64,000 nucleotides of DNA from SHWC01 sp050173345 (GCA_050173345.1 JBFXKW010000002.1:566200-630199), one strand, 5' to 3'; shown: positions 18,518-26,074, numbered from the stretch's first letter. A program made the numbers and translations. Notes: generated by a model not told the origin, from the letters alone.

Positions 18518-19246
18518 ATGGCGAACCACAGCGCAACCGACACGACGATCGACGAGATCGAGGACGGCATCTATCGCATCTTCACCCCGATCGAGCTGCC
18601 GGGCGCAGGCGGCTTCTCGTTCAATCAATACCTGATCGTCGACGATGAGCCGCTGCTGTTCCATACCGGGCTGCGCAAGATGTTTCCCGTGATCCGCGAG
18701 GCTATCGCAAGGGTGATGCCGCCCGAGCGGCTGCGCTGGATCTCGTTCTCGCACTTCGAGGCCGACGAGTGCGGCGCGCTGAACGAGTTCCTCGCCATCG
18801 CGCCGCGCGCCGAGCCCCTGTGCGGCCGGATCGCGGCCATGGTCTCGGTCGACGACGTTGCGGACAGGCCGGCGCGTACGCTCGCCGACGGCGAGACGCT
18901 CTCGCTCGGGCGCCGCACGGTGCGCTGGTTCGACACCCCTCACCTGCCGCACGCCTGGGAGTGCGGCATGCTGATGGAGACGACGCGCGCGACATTGCTG
19001 TGCAGCGACCTGTTCACCCAGCCGGGTTCCGAGCATGTGCCGGTCACGGAAGGTGACATCCTTGGCCCGAGCGAGGCCGCCCGGCGCGCCTTCGACTACT
19101 ACGCCCATGCTAAGAACACGGGCGCCATGATCGAGCGCCTGGCCGCAACGAATCCGAAGACGCTCGCCTGCATGCACGGCAGCGCGTGGCGGGGCGACGG
19201 TGCCTCGATGCTGCGCTCGCTCGCGCGTGCGCTCGAGGCGAACTAA
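18518..19246 (+). CDS. stand-alone ODP (diiron metallo-beta-lactamase fold) protein
   Basis: 242 residues. The ligand set of flavodiiron proteins is visible with the right spacing: His79-x-Glu81-x-Asp83 in SHFEADECG, His145, 18 residues later Asp164 in CSDLF, and His220 in CMHGSAW. This matches the oxygen-binding diiron domain (ODP) and not hydrolytic lactamase-fold enzymes, which have HxHxDH. There is no flavodoxin domain, so the electron donor must be separate, or the protein is an O2/NO sensor. GGCGGAGGGGCAGCC gives a good ribosome site. The following gene is mgtC-like, 106 bp on. Confidence 0.85.
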   Translation: MANHSATDTTIDEIEDGIYRIFTPIELPGAGGFSFNQYLIVDDEPLLFHTGLRKMFPVIREAIARVMPPERLRWISFSHFEADECGALNEFLAIAPRAEPLCGRIAAMVSVDDVADRPARTLADGETLSLGRRTVRWFDTPHLPHAWECGMLMETTRATLLCSDLFTQPGSEHVPVTEGDILGPSEAARRAFDYYAHAKNTGAMIERLAATNPKTLACMHGSAWRGDGASMLRSLARALEAN

Positions 19247-19352
19247 GCGGCGAGCATCGCGGAACCCGTCCCCGCGCTGATCGGTTTGCTTCGAAGCCGG
19301 CCCGGCGCCGCGCGCCCTGCCGGCGGCGTCGCTTTGCCGGCAGGGGAAGTGC

Positions 19353-19901
19353 GTGACCGTACCGGAACCGATCCTGGAAGCGCTGATCCGTCTCTCGGCC
19401 GCGACGGCTGCCGGCATGGTGCTCGGCATCAATCGCGACCTGCGCGGTAAGCCGACCGGGATACGCACGCTAGGCCTCGTGGCGCTCGGCTCGGCGGTGA
19501 TCACCGTGGCGACGATCAACGTCGCGGGCATGGAAGGGCATCCCGACGCCATGAGCCGCGTGATCCAGGGCTTGATTCAAGGCGTGCTCGTCGGGATCGG
19601 CTTCATCGGTGCCGGGGTGGTTCTCCATGGCCCGAAGCCGTTCGAGGTCTATGGCCTCACCACGGCGGCAAATGTCTGGCTCACGGCCGGGATCGGCGTC
19701 GCTTGCGGACTCGGCGCATGGCACGTCGTCTGGGTCGGCGTGCTCCTCGGTTTCCTCCTGCTGGTGGCCCTCCACCCTCTCGAGAAGCGCATCGAAGCAC
19801 CGCCCTCGAACCCGCGCGACGGCAATCATGACCGAGGCCCTCCGGCATCGGAACGAACGTCCCGATCGCGTGTTGAGAATCGGAAGGAGAGCGTCAAATG
19901 A
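19353..19901 (+). CDS. MgtC/SapB family membrane protein
   Basis: 182 residues, four to five membrane helices. The family core is plain: RLSAATAAGMVLGINRDLRGKPTGIRTLGLVALGSA and VLVGIGFIGAGVVLHG. MgtC proteins are inner membrane stress factors tied to magnesium, acid and phosphate homeostasis. The long cytoplasmic ACT domain of some homologues is absent. The last codons overlap the dodecin start (ATGA), so the two are coupled. GGAAC-N16-CGGT at 19261-19285 is one base off a sigma-EcfG promoter. Confidence 0.9.
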   Translation: MTVPEPILEALIRLSAATAAGMVLGINRDLRGKPTGIRTLGLVALGSAVITVATINVAGMEGHPDAMSRVIQGLIQGVLVGIGFIGAGVVLHGPKPFEVYGLTTAANVWLTAGIGVACGLGAWHVVWVGVLLGFLLLVALHPLEKRIEAPPSNPRDGNHDRGPPASERTSRSRVENRKESVK

Positions 19902-20107
19902 ACGACAATGTCTATGCCGTCACGGAAATCGTCGGGTCCTCGAAGGAGTCGATGGAGGACGCCATCAGAAGCGCGGTCGCGACCGCCTCGAAAACGCTCA
20001 GGAACCTCGAATGGTTCGAGGTGACGGAGACGCGCGGCTATATCGAGAAAGACCGCGTTGCCTATTTCCAGGTCATGCTGAAGATAGGCTTCAGATACGA
20101 CAAGTGA
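19898..20107 (+). CDS. dodecin (flavin-binding dodecamer)
   Basis: 69 residues, full length for the family. YAVTEIVGSSKESMEDAIRSAVATASKTLRNLEWFEV contains the conserved flavin-stacking tryptophan, and the C-terminal YFQVMLKIGFRYD completes the small beta-alpha-beta-beta fold. Dodecins store or buffer FMN/riboflavin in hollow dodecamers and are often stress induced. The 4-bp overlap with the mgtC-like gene implies a shared transcript. Confidence 0.93.
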   Translation: MNDNVYAVTEIVGSSKESMEDAIRSAVATASKTLRNLEWFEVTETRGYIEKDRVAYFQVMLKIGFRYDK

Positions 20108-20165
20108 ACGAGCCGAGGCGATGGCGTGACATCGCGGCGAGCGCCGCCGCGCTCCCGCGTTCCGC

Positions 20166-20342
20166 TTACTGGCGAGGCGGGCGCCCCCGCATCAGTCCCA
20201 TCAGCAACGAGACCGCGACCAGCACGAGCGCGATGACGAAGATGATCTTGGCGAACTCCATCGAGGTCGCCGCCACGGCGCCGAAGCCGAGCAGGCCGGA
20301 AATCAGGGCGATCAACAGGAACACCGCGGCCAGGACGAACAT
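20166..20342 (-). CDS. DUF1328 family small membrane protein
   Basis: 58 residues with two membrane helices; MFVLAAVFLLIALISGLLGFGAVAATSMEFAKIIFVIALVL is the typical DUF1328/YtjA sequence. GGGAGAAAG precedes the ATG. A perfect sigma-EcfG promoter lies 74-98 bases upstream on the same strand, which fits reports that DUF1328 genes belong to alphaproteobacterial general stress regulons. Its function is unknown. Confidence 0.9.
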   Translation of the reverse strand: MFVLAAVFLLIALISGLLGFGAVAATSMEFAKIIFVIALVLVAVSLLMGLMRGRPPRQ

Positions 20343-20415
20343 ACCGCTTTCTCCCGCCTGAACATCGGGCGGAGCCTCGTGCGTTCGGGGTATCGCGCTC
20401 CGCCATCCACCTCCC

Positions 20416-20440
20416 AACGCTCCGGATGGAGCATCGTTCC
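20416..20440 (-). promoter_or_regulatory. sigma-EcfG promoter for the DUF1328 gene
   Basis: Read on the minus strand: GGAAC at 20440-20436, 16 bases, CGTT at 20419-20416. This is an exact match to the alphaproteobacterial general stress consensus, in the right orientation and 74 bases from the start codon. Confidence 0.85.
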
Positions 20441-20499
20441 AACCAGATTCTCCGCTGGCGGCGCCGCGAGCGGATCGCCACCAGCCTCGGTGTTGCTTC

Positions 20500-20524
20500 G
20501 GAACACTCGGATGGCTGCCGCGTT
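20500..20524 (+). promoter_or_regulatory. sigma-EcfG promoter for the glycine-zipper and SYLF genes
   Basis: GGAAC at 20500-20504, 16 bases, CGTT at 20521-20524, an exact consensus match 75 bases upstream of the next start codon. It is back to back with the minus-strand promoter at 20416-20440. Confidence 0.85.
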
Positions 20525-20599
20525 TTCCTCGTATCGGATCGAAGCAAGCGCGGGCCGGACAATGGGCCTTGCGAAAGTGGCTTCGGAAGGAGGAATCAC

Positions 20600-20848
20600 A
20601 TGTTGATGCGTTCGTTGATGGCTGCGGGCCTACTCCTCGCAATCGCCGGCTTGGCGGCGTGCGGTAGTACCACGGGCGACCGCGCGGCGAGCGGCGGCGC
20701 GCTCGGTGCCGGCGTCGGCGCTGCAGGCGCCGCGATCACCGGCGGCAGCCTGCTCGGCGGCGCGCTGATCGGCGGCGCAGCGGGCGCGGCGGCCGGCGCG
20801 CTCACCGATGAAGACGACATCGATCTCGGCGACCCGATCTGGCGGTGA
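20600..20848 (+). CDS. small glycine-zipper lipoprotein
   Basis: 82 residues with a signal peptide and lipobox LAAC (Cys21), followed by alternating Gly/Ala repeats (GGALGAGVGAAGAAITGGS and similar) and an acidic C-terminal tail. GAAGGAGG 8 bases before the ATG is a strong ribosome site. It resembles osmotic-stress-induced glycine-zipper lipoproteins (OsmB/YMGG-like). It is expected in the outer membrane or periplasm and is driven by the adjacent sigma-EcfG promoter. Confidence 0.85.
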   Translation: MLMRSLMAAGLLLAIAGLAACGSTTGDRAASGGALGAGVGAAGAAITGGSLLGGALIGGAAGAAAGALTDEDDIDLGDPIWR

Positions 20849-20910
20849 CGCGGCAGCTCGATCCTCGCACCGCCTCCTCGTCAACCGACGTGAATGAATG
20901 GGAGAGACCC

Positions 20911-21612
20911 ATGAGCTTGATTGGAACCGTGCGTCCCAAGGTGCTGTGCTCGCTGGGCGCCATGGCCGCGATCGGCGGCCTCATGGTCGCGGCCTCGGCG
21001 CAGGCCCAGGAGCGGGAGCAGAACCTGCTCAACGATGCACAGGCCACCCTGGTCGACTTCAAGAACGACGAGGAGTTCCCCGGCTTCGAGAGCCAGCTTG
21101 CCAAGGCCAAGGCCGTGCTGGTCGTGCCCTCGCTGACCAAGGCATCCTTCATCGTGGGCGGCGAAGGCGGCAGCGGCGTTCTGCTGGCGCGCGACGGCTC
21201 CGAGGTGGGATGGAGCTATCCGGCGTTCTACAAGGTGACCGCCGGCAGCGTCGGCTTGCAGATCGGCGCCCAGGAGGCCGAGACCGTCTTCATGATCATG
21301 ACGGAGGAAGGCTTGCGGAAACTGATGAGCGACGAGCACAAGCTCGGCGTCGATGCGGGCGCAGCCGTGGTCGACGCGGGCAGCGGCGTTGAGGGCTCGA
21401 CCACCACCAACCTCGGCGGCGACATCGTCGCCTATGCCCGCTCGGAGGGGCTCTATCTCGGCGCCTCGTTCGAAGGCGCGGTGGTCTCGCCCGACGAAGC
21501 GGCCAACCAGGCCTATTACGGCGCCAACGCCACGCCAGAAGCCATCCTCGCGGATGCCGGCGTGCAGAACGCGGCGGCGGACCCGCTACGTGCCGTGCTC
21601 AAAGGTAGCTGA
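20911..21612 (+). CDS. SYLF (YSC84-type) lipid-binding domain protein, secreted
   Basis: 233 residues. The ATG at 20911 has GGGAGAG upstream. A signal peptide (to about residue 33, ASAQAQ) precedes the SYLF domain: AKAKAVLVVPSLTKASFIVGGEGGSGVLLAR, then MIMTEEGLRKLMSDEHKLGVDAGAAVVDAG and GLYLGASFEGAVVSPD. SYLF domains bind phosphoinositides in eukaryotes; bacterial ones are secreted stress proteins of unknown ligand. It lies 62 bp after the glycine-zipper gene with no promoter of its own seen, and ends at a strong terminator. Confidence 0.9.
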   Translation: MSLIGTVRPKVLCSLGAMAAIGGLMVAASAQAQEREQNLLNDAQATLVDFKNDEEFPGFESQLAKAKAVLVVPSLTKASFIVGGEGGSGVLLARDGSEVGWSYPAFYKVTAGSVGLQIGAQEAETVFMIMTEEGLRKLMSDEHKLGVDAGAAVVDAGSGVEGSTTTNLGGDIVAYARSEGLYLGASFEGAVVSPDEAANQAYYGANATPEAILADAGVQNAAADPLRAVLKGS

Positions 21613-21632
21613 TCGCCTTTGATCGACGGCAC

Positions 21633-21676
21633 GGCCGTGACGCGGACCAACCTCCCCGCGTCACGGCCTTTTCTTT
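21633..21676 (+). terminator. rho-independent terminator after the SYLF gene
   Basis: A perfect 13-bp stem (21633-21645 with 21656-21668, arm GGCCGTGACGCGG), a 10-base loop and then TTTTCTTT. It ends the plus-strand glycine-zipper/SYLF transcript. Confidence 0.93.
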
Positions 21677-21699
21677 AGTTGCCGGGGAATCGGCGTACG

Positions 21700-23448
21700 T
21701 CAGGCAAGGCTCGGAATATCGAGCCGGATGGTGGTTCCCGCGGAAGCGGTGACCGAGAGCGTACCGCCGAGCTGGCGCGCAATGCCCTCCATCAGCGTGC
21801 TGCCAAGCCCCTTGCCCGCCCTATCCTCCGGCGCCGGCAGGTCGAAGCCGATGCCGTCATCCGCGATGGTCAGCACGGCGCCGCCCTCCGGCCGCTCGTC
21901 CAGCCGAACCGTTATGCTGCCGCGGGCGCGGCCGACGAAGGCGTGCCGATAGGCGTTGGTCACGGCTTCGATCACCATCATGGCAAGGGCGATGGCGACC
22001 TCGGGCGAGACCTTCAGGGACGGCATCTCGATGGTGAGCGAGATATCCCGATGTCCCTCGCCCACCACGCTGTTCAGTTGCGCGCCCAGGTCGTTGAAGA
22101 ACTGCTTCAGGTCGACGTGAACCAAGTCCTCGGCCTCGTAGACGCTGCGATGGATCAGGGCGAGCGCGTCGATGCGCCGGCGCAGGTCGAACATCGCCGT
22201 CTTGGCGGCGCCGTCGGTCAGGCGCCGCGCCTGCAGGTTGAGCAGGCTCGCGATGATCTGCAGGTTGTTCTTGACCCGATGATGGATCTCCTTGATCAGC
22301 AGCTCGCGCTGGGCCAGCTCGTCCTTGAGCCGGGTGTCGTGCTTCGAGATCGCCTCCATCATCGTCGACATGGAATTGGCGAGGTCGCGCAGCTCCGTGG
22401 GTGCGGCTTCGATGTTCTGGGGCCGGACCGAGTAGCGCCCGGCCGCGTATATCCTCGCGAAGCGCTGCAGGTACACGATCCAGCGGACGAACATCCGGTT
22501 CCCGGCGACCCATGCCGCGAGGATCGTCGCGACGAGGATGAGCACGGGCATGGCGAGGCGGCCGGCCAGTTTCAGCCGGCTCGGGCCGATCACCGATTCC
22601 GTGGAGCGGCCGAGGACGAAGCGGATCTTCTGATTCAAGGGCGGCGTGACGGCGAGCAGCAGCTCCCTGCCGCGGATGTCCTCGGTCCGCATCACCGCGA
22701 CCGAGGAGGCATGGGCCGCCTTGGCCAGATTGATGGGCAGGAGGGCCGGGAAGCCTTCCTCGGCCACCCCTTCCAACGGCAGGGTGTTGCCTTCGCTGTC
22801 GATCAGCAGGGTGAAGGCGTCTTCGGGGAGGTCGATGTTCGGGGTGCTCGATACCAGCCATTCCCAGCTCACGGTCGCGGCGAGCACGCCGACCACCTCG
22901 CTGTCCTTGCCGCGCAACGGGACCGCTGTGACGATAGCGCGATCGGCGCTCAGCGGGGTCCATACGATATCGCTCGCGACGAACTCGCGGGTCTCGGTGA
23001 TGGTGCGGAACCACGGCAGATTGGAAACGTCGACGCCCTCCCGGTCGGCGGGATAGGCGCAGCGCGCGCGGCCGTCGGCGCCGATGAGCGCCAAGGTGCC
23101 GTACTGCGGCAGCGCGTGGACGACGGCCGCAAGGCTGTCCCGGCAGGCGGGCTGATTGCCGTCGTGCAGGAGCTGCTGCGACGCCAGCGCGGACAGCACC
23201 TCCCGCGTGCCGATGATCAGGTTCTCGTGCTCGTCGGTGACGACCTCGGCGCTGCGCACGAGGTCGCGCTCCAGCAGCGCGATCTCGCGGTGAAAGTCCG
23301 AGACGCTTTGATTGATGCTGAGCGCCGCCGGCGGCGCGATCGCGAGCGTCAGCACCACGATGAGGCGCAGGCGAACCGATCCGGGGACTCTGAAGAGGCG
23401 GGGACAGCGGCCAAGCAGTTCCCGAAGCCGCCGAAAGGCGAGCCCCAC
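21700..23448 (-). CDS. sensor histidine kinase of the HisKA_2 family, likely general stress kinase
   Basis: 582 residues from a GTG that directly follows the stop of ecfG (zero spacing), so the genes are cotranscribed and probably coupled. TM1 is at about 28-45, a periplasmic dCache-like sensor at about 50-295, TM2 at about 298-316, then a HAMP-like linker. EIHHRVKNNLQIIASLLNLQ has the phospho-acceptor His390 of HisKA_2. The ATPase has MVIEAVTNAYRHAF (N box), ADDGIGFDLP (G1) and GLGSTLMEGIARQLGG (G2). By position it should phosphorylate PhyR. The cue is unknown. Confidence 0.92.
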   Translation of the reverse strand: MGLAFRRLRELLGRCPRLFRVPGSVRLRLIVVLTLAIAPPAALSINQSVSDFHREIALLERDLVRSAEVVTDEHENLIIGTREVLSALASQQLLHDGNQPACRDSLAAVVHALPQYGTLALIGADGRARCAYPADREGVDVSNLPWFRTITETREFVASDIVWTPLSADRAIVTAVPLRGKDSEVVGVLAATVSWEWLVSSTPNIDLPEDAFTLLIDSEGNTLPLEGVAEEGFPALLPINLAKAAHASSVAVMRTEDIRGRELLLAVTPPLNQKIRFVLGRSTESVIGPSRLKLAGRLAMPVLILVATILAAWVAGNRMFVRWIVYLQRFARIYAAGRYSVRPQNIEAAPTELRDLANSMSTMMEAISKHDTRLKDELAQRELLIKEIHHRVKNNLQIIASLLNLQARRLTDGAAKTAMFDLRRRIDALALIHRSVYEAEDLVHVDLKQFFNDLGAQLNSVVGEGHRDISLTIEMPSLKVSPEVAIALAMMVIEAVTNAYRHAFVGRARGSITVRLDERPEGGAVLTIADDGIGFDLPAPEDRAGKGLGSTLMEGIARQLGGTLSVTASAGTTIRLDIPSLA

Positions 23449-24078
23449 CTAGGGCCCCGTCGATCGCGACGCCGTCGCCCTGGCTTTGACGGCGCCCCCG
23501 GACGTTTCTCCGAACTCCGCCAGCGAAGGGCTGCCGTCTTCATCCGCTGGTTCGAAATGGGCGATCAGCGTGCGGCGCGCGCGCGACACCCGGCTCTTGA
23601 TCGTGCCCACCGCGCAGCCGCAGATGACGGCCGCCTCCTCGTAGCTGCATCCGCTCGCGCCGACGAGGATGAGCGCCTCGCGCTGTTCGGCCGGAAGCAG
23701 GGCGAGCGCGCGGCGCAGGTCGCGCAATTCCAGATGATCCTGCTGGGCGGCCGGCACCGAAAGGCTGTTGGCATACGCGCCGTCGGGATCTTCCACGTCC
23801 CGCTTGTGGCGGCGGAGCTCCGAATAGAAGCCGTTGCGGAGGATCGTGAAGAGCCACGCCTTCATGTTCGTGCCGGGCGTGAAGCTCTGCTTGTTCGCCC
23901 ACGCCTTCAGGAGGGTGTCCTGCGTGAGATCGTCGGCGCGCGCCGCGTCGCCGCAGAGCGAACGCGCGAAGGCACGCAGCGCCGGCAATTGCTTCAGCAG
24001 CTCGGTCTTGAAGTCCGGCGCAGGACTCGCACCGTGCACAGCGTCGTCCGGCTGACGATTTCGCATGGATGCGCCCAT
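23449..24078 (-). CDS. ecfG: general stress sigma factor EcfG
   Basis: 209 residues (205 if the ATG at 24066 is used). The ECF sigma architecture is short: region 2 with LCGDAARADDLTQDTLLKAWANKQSF and MKAWLFTILRNGFYSELRR, region 4 with LPAEQREALILVGASGCSYEEAAVICGCAVGTIKSRVSRAR. The sequence and location between nepR and the kinase identify the EcfG group. The C-terminal tail is longer than usual (PADEDGSPSLAEFGETSGG and a few more). It directs RNA polymerase to GGAAC-N16/17-CGTT promoters, six of which lie nearby, including its own. Confidence 0.95.
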   Translation of the reverse strand: MGASMRNRQPDDAVHGASPAPDFKTELLKQLPALRAFARSLCGDAARADDLTQDTLLKAWANKQSFTPGTNMKAWLFTILRNGFYSELRRHKRDVEDPDGAYANSLSVPAAQQDHLELRDLRRALALLPAEQREALILVGASGCSYEEAAVICGCAVGTIKSRVSRARRTLIAHFEPADEDGSPSLAEFGETSGGAVKARATASRSTGP

Positions 24079-24103
24079 TCTTGGTAGCTAGGGCCCGCCT
24101 GGG

Positions 24104-24382
24104 CTATTTGCCCTCGCGCTCCTTCCGGTCCAACTCCTCCAATAGTTCTATGAACGAGTCGGGAATCGGATCCTGAGCGGTATCCTCGTAGAGCTTCTTG
24201 AGGCTGCGGCGCAGCCATTCCTGCTGTTTTTCGTCCGCAGCAGCTACACCTCGCGCCGCCGGCCTGGGCGGCGACGCATCGGACGCACGATGTGCTTCTG
24301 TTTCGGTTTCGGTGGACATGGTGGCTTCATCGCGCGCGTGCGCGGTTCTCCCGCTTGGTTTCGATGTGCGTTTGCCTATCAT
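24104..24382 (-). CDS. nepR: anti-sigma factor NepR
   Basis: The C-terminal core QQEWLRRSLKKLYEDTAQDPIPDSFIELLEELD is the two-helix NepR fold that binds either EcfG or phosphorylated PhyR. The ATG at 24382 (GGAG 9 bases upstream) gives 92 residues; the ATG at 24319 gives 71, closer to the usual length, but lacks a ribosome site. The N-terminal extension is low complexity. The gene precedes ecfG by about 26 bp and is transcribed from the sigma-EcfG promoter at 24457-24481, a positive feedback loop. Confidence 0.92.
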   Translation of the reverse strand: MIGKRTSKPSGRTAHARDEATMSTETETEAHRASDASPPRPAARGVAAADEKQQEWLRRSLKKLYEDTAQDPIPDSFIELLEELDRKEREGK

Positions 24383-24456
24383 GGCGAACGTCTCCGATCG
24401 TCGCCCGCGCGGCGTCTCGGCCTTAAAAGCGCCATGTTCACCGCCGGTTCTGCCCA

Positions 24457-24481
24457 AACGTGCAAGCCGATCAATGGTTCC
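24457..24481 (-). promoter_or_regulatory. sigma-EcfG promoter of nepR-ecfG-kinase
   Basis: On the minus strand: GGAAC at 24481-24477, 16 bases, CGTT at 24460-24457. It lies 75 bases upstream of the preferred nepR start, so ecfG is autoregulated. Confidence 0.9.
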
Positions 24482-24488
24482 GAACTAT

Positions 24489-24513
24489 GGAACTTTTTTG
24501 ATACCGCGACGTT
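24489..24513 (+). promoter_or_regulatory. sigma-EcfG promoter of phyR
   Basis: GGAAC at 24489-24493, 16 bases, CGTT at 24510-24513, 62 bases upstream of the phyR start. Its -35 element lies only 7 bases from the -35 element of the divergent nepR promoter. Confidence 0.9.
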
Positions 24514-24575
24514 AACCGTTGTCAGTCGCCAAAAGCCCGGCGAATCGATCGGCAATCGAGCGATAGAGGTATATC

Positions 24576-25373
24576 ATGAATCGGTCTGAGGTTATTGCGC
24601 CGCATCTCCCCTTCTTGCGCCGCTATGCACGCGCCTTGACCGGTAGTCAGAACAGCGGCGATTCGTATGTGCGGGCCTGCCTGGAGGCCGTGCTCGCGAA
24701 TCCCGAGATTCTATCGGGGGATGTTCAACCGCGGGTTGCCCTCTATCGAGTCTTCCACACGATCTGGGGCTCCGCCGCGGACCCGGCCAAGGCGGCCCTG
24801 CCGGAGAGCGAGGAGGTGCGGACGGCAACCGCGCGGATGGCGCGGCTCGTGCCGGAGCAGCGCCAAGCCCTGCTGCTTTCCGCCCTCGAGGGCTTCAGCG
24901 TCGACGAGATCGCAACCATCCTCGGCAGCAGCCCGCACGAAGTGCGATCGCATGTCAGCGACGCGCTCGCAGACATCGCGCGGGACATCGCGACCGACGT
25001 GCTGATCATCGAGGACGAGCCGGTCATCGCGCTCGATCTTTCGAACATCGTCGAGGAACTCGGCCACCGGGTCACGCACGTCGCCGCAACCCGGAGCGAT
25101 GCCGTGAAGGCCGCGCGCAAGCATCGTCCCGGCCTCGTGCTCGCGGACATCCAGCTCGCCGACAACAGCTCCGGCATCGATGCGGTAAAGGACATCCTCG
25201 GCGACGGGCGCGTACCGGTGATCTTCATCACAGCCTATCCGGAACGGCTGCTGACCGGGGAGCGGCCGGAGCCGACCTTCCTGATCACCAAGCCGTTCAT
25301 GCCCGATGCCATCAAGGCCGCGGTAAGCCAGGCGCTGTTCCTCTACGCACCGGTCGATGTGGGGAGGAGCTAG
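24576..25373 (+). CDS. phyR: general stress response regulator PhyR
   Basis: 265 residues. The N-terminal half mimics a sigma factor (PHLPFLRRYARALTGSQNSGDSYVRACLEAVL, then LVPEQRQALLLSALEGFSVDEIATILG). The C-terminal receiver has acidic residues in LIIEDEP, phospho-acceptor Asp191 in VLADIQLADNSSGIDAV, and VPVIFITAYPERLLTGERPEPTFL with the FATGUY-type motif of this receiver family. When phosphorylated it sequesters NepR and frees EcfG. AGAGGTATATC precedes the ATG. It is divergent from nepR-ecfG and carries its own sigma-EcfG promoter. Confidence 0.96.
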   Translation: MNRSEVIAPHLPFLRRYARALTGSQNSGDSYVRACLEAVLANPEILSGDVQPRVALYRVFHTIWGSAADPAKAALPESEEVRTATARMARLVPEQRQALLLSALEGFSVDEIATILGSSPHEVRSHVSDALADIARDIATDVLIIEDEPVIALDLSNIVEELGHRVTHVAATRSDAVKAARKHRPGLVLADIQLADNSSGIDAVKDILGDGRVPVIFITAYPERLLTGERPEPTFLITKPFMPDAIKAAVSQALFLYAPVDVGRS

Positions 25374-25425
25374 CGGCTTATCCCGCGTTTCATCCGCGCC
25401 CCGGCGGGCCGCCCAGCCGGCTGAA

Positions 25426-25459
25426 GGATGGGCGTCCGGCACGCCGCAGACGCCCATCC
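25426..25459. terminator. hairpin between convergent phyR and csbD-like genes
   Basis: A perfect 11-bp stem (GGATGGGCGTC at 25426-25436 with its complement at 25449-25459) around a 12-base loop, located exactly between two convergent genes. There is no U-tract on either side, so it may act as an RNA 3' stabiliser or a rho-assisted stop. Confidence 0.5.
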
Positions 25460-25466
25460 TCCATCC

Positions 25467-25664
25467 TCAAGCCCGTTTCTCGAAGTCCTTGAGCTGACGC
25501 TCGGCCTCCTCCTTCGCGACGCCGTAGCGCTGCTGGATGCGGCCGACGAACTGGTCGCGCCGCCCCGCAATGACGTCCAGATCGTCATCGGTCAGCCTAC
25601 CCCACTGCTCCTTGAGCTTGCCTTTGTATTCGTTCCAGTTGCCTTTGACGATTTCCCAATTCAT
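25467..25664 (-). CDS. CsbD family stress protein
   Basis: 65 residues, the complete family: MNWEIVKGNWNEYKGKLKEQWGRLTDDDLDVIAGRRDQFVGRIQQRYG. CsbD-like proteins are small, highly charged and abundant under general stress; the molecular role is unknown. A sigma-EcfG promoter (N17 spacing) lies 57 bases upstream. Confidence 0.95.
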   Translation of the reverse strand: MNWEIVKGNWNEYKGKLKEQWGRLTDDDLDVIAGRRDQFVGRIQQRYGVAKEEAERQLKDFEKRA

Positions 25665-25720
25665 GGCGCTGCCTCGTGCTTGGTTTGATAGCGCAAGCGG
25701 GCTGCTTGCGCTGGCTCGTT

Positions 25721-25746
25721 AACGAAGAGCCGGCCCAAGGCGTTCC
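25721..25746 (-). promoter_or_regulatory. sigma-EcfG promoter of the csbD-like gene
   Basis: Minus strand: GGAAC at 25746-25742, 17 bases, CGTT at 25724-25721; exact elements with the longer of the two permitted spacers. Confidence 0.85.
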
Positions 25747-25787
25747 GCTGGCGACACGAACCTGCCAAGGCGCGATGCCTCCGGAAG

Positions 25788-25813
25788 GGAACCGCGGCAC
25801 GCGTTTTCACGTT
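25788..25813 (+). promoter_or_regulatory. sigma-EcfG promoter of the small membrane protein operon
   Basis: GGAAC at 25788-25792, 17 bases, CGTT at 25810-25813, 69 bases upstream of the start at 25883. It is divergent from the csbD-like promoter 42 bases away. Confidence 0.85.
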
Positions 25814-25882
25814 TCGGGTTAGTCAAACATCGCAGCACGCTCGGACAGAGCGTGATTCTACAGGTCTGAAGGAGAGAGGTTC

Positions 25883-26074
25883 ATGGCCATCGGCGGCGGT
25901 ATTCTCGGCTTCATCGTCCTCGTCCTGGATATATGGGCGATCATCACGATCCTCGGCAGCAACGCATCGCCGGTCGCCAAGCTGCTCTGGTGCTTGCTCA
26001 TCATCTTCTTCCCGCTCGTCGGCTTGATCATCTGGCTCATTGCCGGACCGCGCACGCACGCCGTCTTGAGCTGA
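25883..26074 (+). CDS. small membrane protein with phospholipase D N-terminal (PLDc_N) type domain
   Basis: 63 residues, two helices: GGGILGFIVLVLDIWAIITIL and KLLWCLLIIFFPLVGLIIWLIAGP. The WCLLIIFFPLVGLIIW pattern is typical of PLDc_N proteins, found as stand-alone membrane proteins and at the N-terminus of cardiolipin synthases. GGAGAGAGG lies before the ATG. It is the first gene after a sigma-EcfG promoter and probably cotranscribed with the next two genes. Confidence 0.88.
   Translation: MAIGGGILGFIVLVLDIWAIITILGSNASPVAKLLWCLLIIFFPLVGLIIWLIAGPRTHAVLS

Noticed and set aside
19848..19876. Second sigma-EcfG-like site (GGAAC-N16-TGTT) just before dodecin
   Set aside because: It lies inside the mgtC coding region, the -10 element is off by one, and dodecin overlaps mgtC and needs no separate promoter.
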